A stretch of 64,000 nucleotides of DNA from Tulasnella sp. 424 (Eukaryota > Basidiomycota > Agaricomycetes > Cantharellales > Tulasnellaceae), in NCBI GenBank assembly GCA_019633425.1, contig WSUB01000199.1:1-64000 (forward strand), read 5' to 3'. Positions 21,576 to 34,404 of the stretch are shown in pieces; position 1 is the stretch's first letter, and each line of letters opens with the position of its first letter. The notes below the pieces were generated by a model. That model was given only the letters and a program-made list of their open reading frames with translations. It was not told where the DNA came from and searched no databases. A program made the translations under genes and the position numbers.

Positions 21576-21746
21576 AGTAATCCAACTTGAAATTTAATCG
21601 TCCAATCCTTTCCTCGTTGTGACGGATCGGAGCTCCGGCGGCAGGTCTCGTGACCTAAGCATCTATCGCCGTTATCTCGTCGATCACGAGCTTCGTCCCC
21701 AAGTCACCGACACCCCGATAACAGCCCTTTCGTTCCTTCACCAACC

Positions 21747-23883
21747 ATGTCATGGGCAGTCTCTCAATGGCGGTTTTGGAAGCTAACAGTCTTCGGTCGC
21801 TCGTTTCTCTTGATTGCCTGCGAGCTAATAGCGAACGCGGTTGGCTGGATTCTTGCCGGCATTTTGTTTGGACGAAAACAGGAAACCAGGGAAATCCTCA
21901 GCTTATGTCTTCTGGCCTGGGTAATTTACTCTTCCTTTCTTGTCTGCACTTCTAGCTCCAGTACTAAGGTGTCTTTTTATGATAGACATTAGGACTGAGG
22001 CATGGTAGGCGTTTACCTCTGAGCCTCTAACGTTGGACATGTCTGAAGGAACCTCAAATCCTTAGGCCTAGACGCAGACCACATAAGGTTAAGACGTTTC
22101 ATGGATTCAGGTGAGTGTCTCTTTTCCTCGTCTTCACTGCAATAGCTGACCTTTTTACAATTTCAGCTCAAGTATTGAACCGACTTGACAATCTTGCAGC
22201 GCAATTGACAACGCTACAAGAGGACTTATCAATCTGGGTCAACTTCCGGTTACATGCGGTCTATTTTTCTCTTTAGGCCACAGCACGATTGTAATCGTTG
22301 TGGTAAGAGCGAAACCACAGTCAACTCGGGACATGTAACTAAGGCCCATGGACCAGAATATCGCGATTGCAATTAGCACCGACGTGTACAACAAAATAGA
22401 CAGTGGGTAAACCTCGTGATTCTGGGGCTATGTATGCGACTTTACACCATGTCCATCTATAGGTGTTGGAGAAGTTGGAGGCATCATTGGTACGAAAACG
22501 CCTTCCTCTAGCAGCATGATAGATTCTGACATTCTTTGCACCCCCAGGTGCTTCCATTAGCGCATCATTCCTGTTCATCATTGGTCTGGCCAACTCCATT
22601 ATCCTATACAAAATCATTCGTGAGCGAAGACGCCGTGCTCGCGAGCAACCCGGCGAAGGGGACGACTACCACCAGCAACTTAATGAAAAGTTCTTCATGA
22701 TGCGTATACTTGGTCCAGTCACTCGATTCGTTAATAGACCGTGGAAGGTAATTTCCTTCGACATACAATCTCCGATTTGTTCTGACGCTTCTCAGATGTA
22801 TCCCGTTGGTGTCCTATTTGGATTCGGTAGGTGCCCTCACATCCTACTCCCAAATGGACCAGTCCTCTGAAAATGTTATAAACTTGAAGGATTCGACACG
22901 GCCTCCTCAATTGCTCTCCTGGCGGTGACGGCTATTGCAAAACGTGACTCAAGCGGACGGTCCAGGATTTCTCATGGAGATGTCATGATCCTTCCTGTAA
23001 GTCGCCTCTCCCATCACCTCATGCTATGCATTATCAAACAATTGGATACGTTTAATAGCTACTTTTCACGGCTGGGATGACGTTTGTTGAGTCAGTCGCC
23101 ACCCGCACAACGTCACAGAGTTAAACGCTCACTGGGAATCCCCAAACGAAGCTCCCTGGACAGCATTTTAATGCTGTACTCCTATGCAGGAGTCACTGAG
23201 AAAGGTCTATCTCCGTTTCGACGTCAACACTCGAGTGAACGCGAACACGAACGAGCCAGCAAGCCTCCTACGCCTCAAGCTGGCTCGATCGAATCTATCC
23301 CCTCTCGGAACAGTCCTTCCATCCGACAAGTGGTGGATATGGAGGAAGAGGACGGGACAGCACCCGCCAAAGTTAAACAGGATGTCAAAGACCCTGAGTT
23401 GCGAGACGTGGCCGAGGAAGACTTCGAGGAGGACGTTCGCAAGGCAGCCCGACTCAAGCGGAATACCATGTCAAAATTGAGCATTATTTTGACGCTGCTC
23501 AGCATTCTCGTCGCTTTCAGGTAACCTTGAGGTCTGCGCGTAACAGCAGATTGCGAAAGCTGACAGCATCTGGGCTGTAGCATATCTTTAATCACCATTA
23601 TGGGTCTTATAGGCGAAAATTGTCGAAAATGTCGAGAAGCTGCGGAAGCCGAGGATGGAGGAGGTCTGGCGGGAAGTTGGTGGCGTGGTTGGGCAAAGGC
23701 GAGTAGAAATTTTGCCAGTGCCCTAACCTTCCTAATCGGACTCCATGACAGGCAAACGATCAGTCTGGCTTGATTGGAGCTGCTATCGTAGGCTCCTTTC
23801 TGCTCGTAGTCCTGGCATATTACGGCGGTCTATGGATTCGTCGAAAGCTTCACCCAAGTGAAGGGTCGGACGGACAAGCGTGA
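21747..23883 (+). CDS. NiCoT-family nickel/cobalt transporter
   Basis: Thirteen exons: 21747-21920, 21986-22004, 22066-22087, 22200-22302, 22357-22402, 22463-22489, 22548-22747, 22796-22826, 22890-22996, 23059-23090, 23152-23520, 23581-23698 and 23752-23883. The product has 459 residues. The metal signature RHGLDADHI spans residues 63-71, followed by SAIDNATRG, FFSLGHST (94-101) and NIAIAISTDVY. Then come YPVGVLFGFGFDTASSIALL and LLFTAGMTFVDSLDSILMLY. These are the diagnostic blocks of NiCoT permeases, as in S. pombe Nic1. About eight membrane segments and a long charged cytosolic loop are visible. The last intron reads best as GC-AG. The likely role is Ni2+ uptake, for example for urease. 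It is tail-to-tail with SDR1 (97 bp between stops). Confidence 0.93.
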
Positions 23884-23980
23884 GGCAAGGAGGAGTGTAT
23901 GGACACTTGAATGTACAAATAATACTTGAAATTCATAGAGCAGAGACTCTTTAGAGATAGGATTCTGTTAGGTGCTCTAA

Positions 23981-25541
23981 TCAAAAGTGGCCCTTTCTCT
24001 GCTCCTCGATCCAGTCCCAGAGCTTGGTGCCAAGCTCCTGGTTCTTGGTGGCGGCGCGAACTCTGCCCGGTTGTGCCCAAGGGAAAAACCACGCCCCATT
24101 GTAGTTACCCGCTTCGGGGGCGGTTCCGACCCAAAGCTGAGTAAGAGCTCCGTAAGGTGCAGGAAAAAGAATTGGTTTCTGGCGGTGGTCTCGGGTAAGT
24201 TCAGTGCTGTGTTAGCTTTGTGAACGGAACCCACAAGAAGTAAATTCTGGAACCAGTTCGCATGACGCTGGAGCTCTGTTTTGAGATTGCCTGAAAATCA
24301 CAGTGGTCAGGCGGAGGTCCTCATTATACCAGACTTGAGCATGCGGCTGACCTGGATTGACCGAGTTTGATACGATGCCCTGGTCGGCGTATCTTCTTGC
24401 GAGTTCATTCGAGAACACGACGTTTCCCTAGAGAGAAAAAATCGAATAATTGGTGTATTCGTACAGATTACAGTCAAAATATTACTCACGAGCTTGCTAA
24501 CGCCATAGAGGATGCTTGAATACGTCTTTTTGCGTTTTGGGGTATCTGTCAAGAGCTCAAAGTCGATGGTATTTGTGTAGTACACTGCGGAGGACGAGGT
24601 GTTGACAACCCGAGCCTTTCCATCGGTGTTTGTCTTAGCTCCCGCAATGAGTTCGGGGATCAAAAGGAGGGTCAAATGAGCGTGCCCGAGCACTACTCCC
24701 CTCATTTAGTTACAGCAAAAAAGTAAAAGTCTCTTTTCTTACCGTTTGTCCCAAACTGAAGGTCATATCCATCTTTTAGACGTTTGAAAATGAGCGGATA
24801 GTTCTAGACCGAACGAAAGAAGGGCATACCCGCTGTCAGTTGCTCTATCGGAGGGATCATAACACCCCTAGGTTCACACAGGTCAATTATTCATCGAAAA
24901 TACGGGGTCTAGATAGATTCACCCGTTATTGAACAAAACGTGGAGCTCGGTCTCCTTACTAAGAACGGTGTCAGCCTCAACCAACCTAAGGCAAGAGCAT
25001 CAGATACACCCGCCTCTTAAACTCATTGGCTGCGCGAGTAACGGAGTCCAAACTAGCCAAGTCGAGTTCGAGGAAAATGGCTTCCTTGCCAGTTTCTGCC
25101 TTAATCTATATCAGAGGATGCCGCATAATTAGCTGTTGCGGTTCTACCGAACAGGAGCCCTGACCCAGCGAACCTACATCAACTATGGCTTGGTCCGCCC
25201 GAATTTTGCTCCTGGCAGCTAAGTATACTCTAGCATTCTTAGCGACAAGAGCCTTTACAACCAATACATCAAAACCATGTCAAAACTTCAAACCTCTTGC
25301 AAAGGTTCCCCGTAGCATCGAACCCTGCTTACCCACCTTGACGGTCTCTTTGCCAACTCCGGAGTTACCTCCTGGTAAGTATGTCCAGAATACATTGTAT
25401 GTTGAATGATCTTTCGAGCGGGTTATACTGTAGACCATGCATACCTGTCACGATCATGACTTTTCCGGTAAGATCCGGAATATCCCTCGCTGGCTCGAAC
25501 GTGGGTTTCGAAGGGAAGGTTTCAGAGAATATTTGGCCCAT
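23981..25541 (-). CDS. Short-chain dehydrogenase/reductase SDR1 (retinol-dehydrogenase-like)
   Basis: Eleven exons, complement of 23981-24178, 24235-24290, 24352-24427, 24490-24692, 24743-24772, 24830-24867, 24923-24958, 25014-25105, 25178-25252, 25337-25371 and 25445-25541. The product has 311 residues. The cofactor motif TGGNSGVG is at residues 32-39 and the LFNNGG loop follows. The Ser-rich NTSSSA strand precedes the catalytic pair Y197/K201 (YGVSK). The tail has SNSVNPG and [11 protein letters not shown]. It is an NAD(P)-dependent oxidoreductase of unknown substrate. One intron (24959-25013) has a GC donor, kept in SDR2. It is the near-identical twin of SDR2, with fully preserved exon structure, so both are probably functional. 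Confidence 0.9.
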
Positions 25542-26089
25542 GCTAATACGGATCTTTCTGGTTGCGTTGAACGACGACTTGGGAGTTGAATTTCGGGGTT
25601 GTTGTTAGTCTCCCTGGGGCAGACTAAATACAACTTGGGTGGGTGGGTAGGTGAGTTGTATTTAGTCGTTGTCGGCACTCGGCAGACCCGGTGACCATCA
25701 AGAATGCAATAACGTAATGGCGCGTTGTGTTAGATCGGCCTAGGGATGCCGCGGATTGCAAACGAGACAAAGAAGATAAATATTTCGATCCCCTTCAAAC
25801 ACTTCGATGTTTTGGACAACCTGATTGGCCAGTAGAGCGTGGCATCTTGTTCCCAGGGACAAAGAAAACGCAATCGAAGCGACTTCGCAGCAACACGTAT
25901 ACTTCGGCCCCCTTCAACTCGATCGTATTTCGCCACGCATTCGAACGTGTTTACGCCATAATATGGAAAAGCACACATGCTTGTGACATCCATCCTCGCC
26001 TGGAACTATTCACCTTCAGGAGGGATTCAATGAAGTAAGATGCTTATTTTGTTTCTCCCGCCCCATGTTCAGCTCGATTTTGGCGGGTT

Positions 26090-27410
26090 TGGGGACAAAG
26101 CCATGCCGGCCGTTAATGCTAAGTATGATTCTTGCAAGCTTCGGAAAGCAGCGGCTTAACATTCGCGAGGATCATGGTGCCACGCGTAACGACACAGTTT
26201 CACCCCCCCCAGAAAGGCTCTCCCTTGATACGGACAGCGGTGGTGAATGTATCTTGGCACCTTAACCGCGGGGTTGTGTGGGTTAGGTAAGATAACGTGG
26301 TCATGACCGCTTATCTTATCAGACCCGGCCCCTGTCGATCTCCAGGACCCCAAGCGCCGACTTTCACTCACATGGACGATCTCTTCGGCCGCCGGACGTG
26401 TATTTAGAGGGCCCCCCCCCACTCCTGCGGAGGTTACGTCCAAGAAATCTCGAGAAAATTCCCGTTATCCACGCAAAATTAGCGAAAGATACCAATCTTA
26501 CATGCAACCTTGCTGGTGGCGCCCAGGCTATGAACGCTCGACTGCCGTCGCCGTTATCCACTATTGGGGCTTATGCGCGATGAGGTTTTAGGGATCTCCC
26601 CAAAATTTAAAAGGTGAAATCCTGAACTTTGGCGTCGAAATCCTTACTCTGGGCTTCGACTTTAGCTGAAAACCGTTATCCATTTTCCTCCCTGGTTACT
26701 ACACCTGCCTCAGACGCTCTCGAGTCGTCAGAGCATCCGCCGCCCGAGATATCACCCCTGCATGTAACCTACGCAAAAATTCCCCAAAGATATCAATTCT
26801 GCACCTAACCTATGTCCCAAACCCGTTATCCTTGTCGCACGTAACCTCCGCAGGAGTTGGAGGGGTGGGGGGTCCTGTGTGTAGGGCGCAAGCGGGGTAT
26901 TCTTGTGACTTGTATAGTCGAGTAAGAGAACATGAAAGATGGTTCCTTGCCCAGGATTTCATCGGAGGAGGAAGCGTGTGACGCCATGCCGCATTGAATA
27001 ATCGCCCACTTCCGGTCAGACGCTGTCTCCCTATAACGCTCACTGTGGGCGCTCGAGACGTCCTTGAATATCTAAAGACGATCCAACTCGCATGTCCTTG
27101 GACATATATAGATGGCTTACGTGAGATACATCTGGGTTTCATGATGCCGCGCAGCTCCCACATTCGGCTTTTCACTTGGTCATGCTTCTCTTTTCACAGG
27201 CTAGAACGGTATTAAATGGTAATTAGACTGCACGATGATGTGTTTAAGGGAATCACGCTTGGCATAGTTGTGGGCAGGGCATGCAACTCGGACCACTTGC
27301 TACCAGTTGCTACCCGATTATCCTCCGCTCGATCTCCCCTGGACCAGGCACTAAACTGAAGCTGACGCCAAATAATAAAGCAATTACTCGGCGGAAACGC
27401 ATCCGAAGGC
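26090..27410. repeat. Diverged intergenic repeat, copy 1 (paired with 33170-34040)
   Basis: Collinear blocks match the region 33170-34040. Shared phrases include cgcttatcttatcagaccc, cttcggccgccggacgtgta, gatggcttacgtgagata and cgcatccgaaggctt. No gene is recognised in it. It lies between SDR1 and the SDR promoter remnant. The other copy lies beyond SDR2, so the repeats bracket the duplicated dehydrogenase block. A 466-bp element interrupts this copy. Bases 25542-26089 hold the SDR1 promoter and nothing else that I can see. Confidence 0.6.
26409..26874. mobile_element. Non-autonomous element with about 30-bp terminal inverted repeats
   Basis: The left end (26409-26439) has a C-run followed by actcctgcggaggttacgt. 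The right end (26839-26874) is the inverse: acgtaacctccgcaggagt, then a G-run. The paired repeat at 33461-33475 lacks this block and provides the empty site. The inside has no coding capacity but repeats the phrase ccgttatcc four times. The target duplication could not be resolved. Confidence 0.65.
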
Positions 27411-27414
27411 TTGT

Positions 27415-27640
27415 CATTTGGCCCATGTTCATACGGATCCTTTTGGACGACGACTTGGGAGTTGGATTTGGATTTGGAGTCGTTTTCGGCACTCGGCAAA
27501 CTCAGCTGCCGGCCGGTACCATCTGGAACAAACCTAAGAGGGAATGACGTAATGCCGCTTTAAGTTACTTCAACCCCTCCAACTTGATTGCCGCAGTCAA
27601 TTTCGGTACGCACTTACGTAAACGCGTCATGCATACGGAT
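27415..27640 (-). repeat. Promoter remnant of a third SDR copy
   Basis: This matches the SDR2 upstream region 29346-29570, including ggacgacgacttgggagttg, gggaatgacgtaatgccgctt and gtcaatttcggtacgcactta, but no dehydrogenase exon follows. Instead, SDR2's 3' flank begins at once. It is consistent with loss of one gene body by unequal exchange between tandem copies. Confidence 0.6.
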
Positions 27641-27773
27641 TCGTCGAAAGCTTCACCCAAGTGAAGGGTCGGACGGACAAGCGTGAGGCAAGGAGGAGTG
27701 TGAATGTACAAATAATACTTGAAATTTAAAGAGCAGAGACTCTTTAGAGATAGGATTCTGTTAGGTGTTCTAA

Positions 27774-29345
27774 TCAAAAGTGGCCCTTTTTCTGCTCCTC
27801 GATCCAGTCCCAGAGCTTGGTGCCGAGCTCCTGGTTCCTGGCGGCGGCCTGAATTCTACCCGGCCGTGCCCAAGGGATAAACCACGCCCCATTGTAGTCA
27901 CCCGCTTCGGGGGCGGTTCCGACCCAAAGTTGAGTAAGAGCTCCGTAAGGTGCAGGAAAGAGAATTGGTTGCTGTCGGTGGTCTCGGGTAAGTTCGGTGC
28001 TATGTTGGCTTTGCGAATGGAACCCACAAGAAGTAAATACTGGTACCAGGTCGTATTGCGCTGGAGGTCTGTTTTGAGGTTGCCTGAAATCACAGTGGTC
28101 AAGCTGAAGTCCTCATTATACCAGACTTGAGCATGCGACTGACCTGGGTTGACCGAGTTTGATACGATGCCTTGGTCGGCGTATCTTCTAGCCAGTTCAT
28201 TCGAAAACACGACGTTTCCCTAGAGAAAAAAAAATTCAAATAATAGGCGTATTCGTACAGATTATAGTCAAAATATTACTCACGAGCTTGCTAGCGCAGT
28301 AGAGTGTACTTGGATACGTCTTTTTTCGCTTTTCGGTATCTGTCAAGAGCTCAAAGTCGATGGTATTTGCGTAGTACGCTGCGGAGGACGAGGTATTTAC
28401 AACCCGTGCCTTTCCGTCGGTGTTTGCCTTAGCCCCCGCAATGAGTTCGGGTATCAATAAGAGGGTCAAATGAGCGTGCCCGAGCACTACTCCTCTCATT
28501 AGTCACAGCGAAAAAGTAAAAGTCTGTCTTCTTACCGTTTGTCCCAAATTGAAGGTCATATCCATCTTTTTAGACGTTTGAAAATGAGCGGATAGCTCTA
28601 GATCGAACGAAAGAAGGGCATACCCGCTGTCAGCTGCTCTATCGGAGGGACCATGATACCTCTAGGTTCACAAAGGTCAATTAGTCATCAAAAATACGGG
28701 GTCTAGGTAGATTCACCCATTATTGAACAAAACGTGGAGCTCGGTCTCTTTGCTAAGAAAGGTGTGAGCTTAACCGACTACAGGGAAGACCATCAAATAC
28801 ACTCGCCTCTTAAATTCATTGGCTGCACGAGTAACCGATTCCAAACTAGCCAAGTCAAGTTCGAGGAAAATGGCTTCCTTGCCAGTTTCTGCCTTAATCT
28901 ATATCAGAGGACGCCGCATTAGCTGCCGCGGTTCAACCAAACGGGAGCCCTGACCCAGCGAACCTACATCAACTATGGCTTGGTCCGCCCGAATTTTGCT
29001 CCTGGCAGCCAGGTACACTCTAGCATTCTTAGCGACAAGAGCCTTTACAACCAATGCATCAAAACCGTGTCAAAACTTCAAACCCTTGCAAAGGTTCCCC
29101 GTCGCATCGAACTCCGCTTTAGTCCTCGGTTACCCACCTTGACGGTCTCTTTGCCAACTCCAGAGTTACCTCCTGGTAAGTATATCCAGGGAAACGTTGT
29201 ATGCGTTAAATGATCTTTCGAGCTGGTTATACTGTAGACCACGCATACCTGTCACGATCATGACTTTTCCGGTGAGATCCGGAATATCCCTCGCTGGTTC
29301 GAACGTGGGTTTCGAAGGGAATGTTTCAGAGAATATTTGGCCCAT
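27774..29345 (-). CDS. Short-chain dehydrogenase/reductase SDR2 (duplicate of SDR1)
   Basis: Eleven exons, complement of 27774-27971, 28028-28083, 28144-28219, 28284-28486, 28536-28565, 28624-28661, 28717-28752, 28807-28898, 28968-29042, 29138-29172 and 29249-29345. The product has 311 residues. Every exon length equals that of SDR1. The cofactor motif TGGNSGVG and the pair Y197/K201 (here YCASK) are kept. Differences are scattered and many are silent, which suggests that both copies are under selection. The 3' flank includes a piece of the NiCoT last exon (about 27640-27690), which fixes where the duplicated block began. The GC donor at 28806-28805 is a textbook GCGAGT. Confidence 0.9.
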
Positions 29346-32300
29346 CTTAATACGGATCTTTCCGTAACGTTGCGTTGGACGACGACTTGGGAGTTGGATT
29401 TGTTTGGAGTTCGGCACACGGCAAACTCGGCCGCTGGCCGTGAGTCCCGTGACCATTCGAACAAACATGACAGGGAATGACGTAATGCCGCTTTGGGTTA
29501 CCTCAACCCCCTCCAACTCGATCGCCGCCGTCAATTTCGGTACGCACTTACATAAGCGCGTCCATAGTACAATATATAAAACCATACATACACTTGAGGA
29601 TGGGATTCACGGCCGATGCATCGATGTCAAATCTACTCGCAGGTCAATTCAAGCCTCAGGCTCGCCCCACACCAAGATGATGAATTCCATTTTACGTTCA
29701 CCATATGCAGTATAGTCATCAAACGCCCATGGCAAGGAGTATCTATTCACTGCCCCTCGAGTGCCGAGTCTTCAACATCCAGAGCCGTTCCAGCCTCGAC
29801 TTCGCAAGCGTCACTACCCGATTCTCCTTGCAATTCATACTTACTGACTTCTATCCCCGTTCACCATCCTGAATAACTCAACAAAGCAAGGTACTTACTT
29901 TATCGCTCACGCCATGTCCAGCTCGATCTCGGCGAATTTTGGACATGGCCATGCCGCTGGCCCGCCTCGCTCCGTCGGCAACAATAAGATGATATAAACT
30001 CCAAGACATCCATGCTCCCGGATAATTGCAAGTGTCCCCTAGCCACGATGCGGGTCGCTGTGGGGAGCTTAAAGAGGAAGCAAGGTGGTGCTTCTCAATT
30101 CGATATCTCCCAGCTCAGAGGCAGACGGAAGTCTCGAGCGTAGGGAAGATTAGATCTCCATGTGCATCCTCTGATGTTGGCATTCGCTCCGAGAAGACGC
30201 TAATGTCCAGGCCTTCACGGTTAATGCCTCTTGTGAAGAACATCGCGTCGGAGTTCTAGGGACGGAGGTAAAAATTGACCTGGGATGCATAGCCAAAAGC
30301 GCAGCTATTGGGCAAGACGGCAGAGATAAGAGAATAGCCGCATCGACACCTCCAAGTTGAAGCGCGTTTTGAACGCTCAGTGAAGATGTCCTTCCAGGAA
30401 GACTCAGCACTCGATAGGGAGGAGTGAACCATCGACAGTCAACGTCCGCAGTCTCGGAGCGTCAACGGTCTAGGTTATCACTGGACTTAACGGCGATTAC
30501 GAACTTGGAAGTTAAGATCCCCGAGCGTGGGCAACGGGGCAGTGCCGAGGCGTTCGAGCACCGCAAAACCGTGCCCAAAGTCAACGTAGGACCGTGACCG
30601 CGGTGGCGTCAGGTAGTGACGTTCGTGTCCTAGCCGAGCTAGACGTAGGTGTATTTTTCCCTCGATATCCATCAGCTTATCGTCTGCATCAAATTCCATC
30701 GCTACTAGAAGTGTAGGTTGAGGGTAATTGAACGGCTGTGGAATCGCCCGAGTGCAATTTCTCCCGAATTCATTTCCCTAAATATTTGGGTGAGCGGAGA
30801 TCTCCTCGAGGTTGAGCTGAATTTCACTTTTCTCGGGCACGCAGCGTGCGGCACACTGTCACTAGTGCCTATTGAGGGCCTAGCACCACGAGCATGGCCA
30901 GCACGCGAACGTCACATGCCACAGGAAGGGGTTGCCACGACACCTCCACGTTCCACCCCGGAATTTAGAAGACAGTCGATAACCTAGACTTACCAGTAGG
31001 CCTCGGTTATCACGTACGTGATATTTAAGAGATTCCTTTATCAAGCCTTCACAGTATTTACTTTACTTCTCACTTCACCTCGATAGTCCGGACCTTTCGT
31101 CGCTGGTGTGCGACACGGTGCTCATCCGCACGGCGAAGAGCAGCCCTTCTCTCCACGAGATCAAGGAAAGAGCTTTTTACCGTAGCTTGAAGTGTATTTG
31201 AAGACACGGTACGCAATCACCTATTTCGACGTATTCCAACGGGGCATCGGCGGAAAGATATCCACGTAAGCTCGCAGTCTTTTACAATTACGCATATCAC
31301 AAAGCCGATTTCTGCTCATCCTTGTTGATTTGGGGCTCTGGTTAGTCCTTTAAGGACGTCACCTCGAGGCAACACTACTATAAATCCTGAGCACATTCGG
31401 TCCAATGCTTTTCGGAATTAAATCCCACACCCGGCTCCGGGATGTGTTCTCTCGCTTCACTGAAAAGAATCCGGATGGGCTTGAAGGTGGACAACGACAC
31501 TTCCCTCGGTGACTTTCCTAAGCGGGGGTGAAAACCCAAAAACGGGCGCTAACCCATTCGACGCTCTCGTAGGAAATTTTTCTCGATTTCTAGCCCTCTC
31601 GTTAGAAAGAACCCCCAAAGCAAGCCTTCACCGAACGGTAGGCTATAGACTATAAATACCAGGTGTTTAATATTGATAACGCCTTCCCAGGTCGATTCAC
31701 CCATATCATATTTGTGAGAATCGAGGACACGCTGATTATCCCGTCGTTGATCTTACCAGGGTTTCTTAAGATATGTCTATCCTATGGTGGGTTACGCTTT
31801 CATTCTGGCGAGCAGATGAGCCTCTGTGGGCCAAAATACGACTTCTGCCTCCTGCTTAGGCACTTCAAGTGTTAGTCATAGATCCTTTTTGGGCCCTGCA
31901 CAGACTTACAGGTTTCCACGTGCAGACGGCCAAGAGACGAACCCAACACAGTTTACTCTTCTCAACGACTTTAGTGCTCTCCATAAAGACTCGACTGGCA
32001 ACGAGAAACTCGTTCCTAAGACGGATACCAGTAAAGCCGCGATTGTGAGCCTTTTTGACCGTCTTTATGGTATGACCTCTCTAATTGTTTTAGAGGGACA
32101 CCCTTCAGACTATTATGAAAGATCTTGGCTCTGGGAGTAATGTCCTTTTCTATTGTAAGTCTAGCAAGTCTATATGGGTGTAGGGTATTCGAGGTCTCTG
32201 GCCCATGCTTGGTAGTCGGAGGCCATGGAATCGAAGAGGACGGCAACCAATCGATAATCGCGGGAGATGGAATGCGCATATCCGGATCGGTAATGAGATC

Positions 32301-33169
32301 TTTAGCTGCGAGAGCATCATATTCACTGACGCTGAACTTCGCAATGCAGGAGCTGCAGTCTTGGCTTAGCAATACTCCCCACCCCCGCGTTTCAGTTACG
32401 GTTAGTATTATGTTATGTCTTCTTCTGTAGCTTCGGTTAACCGAATTTCTACTAGGCCGTATTTGACGTGAGTTACCCCAAATTCGGCACCCAACCGCTC
32501 CGTTCAAGTAGCTCCCGGCTTTAGGCGTGCTATAGCGGAGGATCCTTGGGTAAATGCGCGTTTCTTCGCTGTCACTCAACACGAGTTAATAGTTGATAAT
32601 AGGTCTTCCATATAATTATGAAGTAACGCTCAAGGGCTCTGTTAAAATGGAAAGGGTGAAACGCAAGGGGAAATCAATTCCAATGGTTCATAACGAGTTC
32701 ACATCTATATAACTTGGAGCGTCACTGACGTGATCAATCACTGGTAGATTCAAATTTCTGCTACCCGCCCGGAGCAGATCGCCTTTTCCTGTAAATACAA
32801 GGGAGGCTACCACGGACAGCTGACCTGGCATTTTGTTCAATACCTTAACAGTACGTCGATGCACTACATGCTGTGATTCTTCAGATTCTGAAGAACCGAT
32901 TGTTAGCCGCCGCAGATCTCACCATTGAGAACCTGGTCTCTTACCTCTATCAAAAGTGTGACCCTTCCGGGGCTCAATTACCTCAAGTGTCCGCCTCACA
33001 CGAATTTCAGGGGCGGGCTCCGTTCTTCTAAGTTGCTTTGAGCAAATAATCTCATTTTGAAGCTGTGGATTGGACTATGGTACTATGTCTATTAGCAATA
33101 TAAATGACCGTTATTACACGTTTACTTGAACGAACTCGTATCCAGACAGTGGCAAAACTGACACGAGGT
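29346..33169. other. Long intergenic region without a recognisable gene
   Basis: Bases 29346-29960 are the SDR2 promoter and continue the duplicated block (compare 25545-26090; shared gccatgtycagctcgat). From about 30000 to 33169 only short frames are seen. The plus frame 31826-32140 and the minus frame 32016-32582 are the longest but show no domain and no convincing start or splice structure. The region may hold decayed genes. I cannot support any. Confidence 0.4.
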
Positions 33170-34040
33170 GAGGCGGTGACATCGCCCGTTAATGCTGAGT
33201 ATGAAGTATTGCAGACTGAAAGCAACAGTTCAGCATTCGTGAGGATCATGGTTTCACGCGCGACAATACAGTTCTCCAAGCAGAAAAGCTCTCCTCTGAA
33301 ATGAATAGCGATGGTGACTGTATCGCACCTTAACCGCTGGGCTCCGTGCATGTCAGGCATGATAACGTAACCGCTTATCTTATCAGACCCTGCCCCTGTC
33401 GATCTCCAAGACCCCAAGCGCCAACTTTCACTCGCATGGCCAAATTCTTCGGCCGCCGGACGTGTATGTAGGGCGCAAGCGGGGTCTTCTTGTGGCTTGT
33501 TCTGTCTAGGAGTCGAGTAAGAGACCGTGAAGGGTGGTTCCTTGCCCAAGATTTCATTATCGGAGGAAGCGTGTGACGCCATGCCGCATTTAATGATCGC
33601 CACTTTCGGTCCGACTCTGTCTCACTGCAGCGCTCACTGTGGGCGTTTGAGACCTCCTCGAATATCTGAAGACGATCCAACTCGCATGTCCTTGGAGATA
33701 TTGTAGATGGCTTACGTGAGATACCATCTGGGTTTCATGATGCCGCGTAGGACACGGTAATTTGCTTACACATCCGGCTTTTCACTTGGCCATGCTTCTT
33801 TTGTCAGGCTAGAGCGGGATGATATGGTAATCAGGCTTCGATTGAGGGAATCACGCTTGGCACAGTGTGACGTCGAAGTGGGCCGGGCATGATGACAGGC
33901 CGAGATTGCCATTCGCACACAACTCGGACCACTTGCTACCGGATTATGGGGATCCCCCGTTCGGCCTCTCCTTAGGCACCAAAGCTGACGCCAAATAATA
34001 GCGCAATTAGCATGACTCGGCGGAGACGCATCCGAAGGCT
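33170..34040. repeat. Diverged intergenic repeat, copy 2
   Basis: This is collinear with 26090-27410 but lacks the 466-bp element. It ends with the phrase cgcatccgaaggctta, also present at 27396-27411. No gene is seen in it. Bases 34041-34404 are the promoter of the DUF4336 gene, with a TATA-like tatataacc near 34320. Confidence 0.6.
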
Positions 34041-34404
34041 TACTTCTTCCATTGAACGGTTAGTTGCTCCCGGGGCCTAGTTCGGCCTGTAGATTGGGTA
34101 AGACGGTATCGGATAAGTAAACACCGGGGTACGCCGCACCCGCATTGCGTATTTGACCGAAAAAGGAAATTGCCTCAAGTTTGCAATAGGACCGAAGAAG
34201 AAACAACAGCGTAAGCAGAGATAAGCCGCATACACATATATATTTCCACTTCCGAGGGCCAAGCATCCCGGAAGTTAACTCGTGTTTTTCCTTACTCTCA
34301 CATCCACACCCACATCCCCATATATAACCACCCGCGTCTATCGCCTCTTTGCCTTCTCTCATCCTCCACCACTCTCAGCCTTGCAAGCACACATCTCCTC
34401 CAGC

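Noticed and set aside
31400..31510. Phrase reading KSHTRLRDVFSRFTEK, faintly like a SUMO-type fold segment
   Set aside because: Too short, stops lie on both sides, and no further conserved residues were found.
32016..32582. 188-codon minus-strand frame overlapping a plus-strand frame
   Set aside because: Two opposing frames overlap, neither with a domain or clear start. Treated as chance or decayed sequence.
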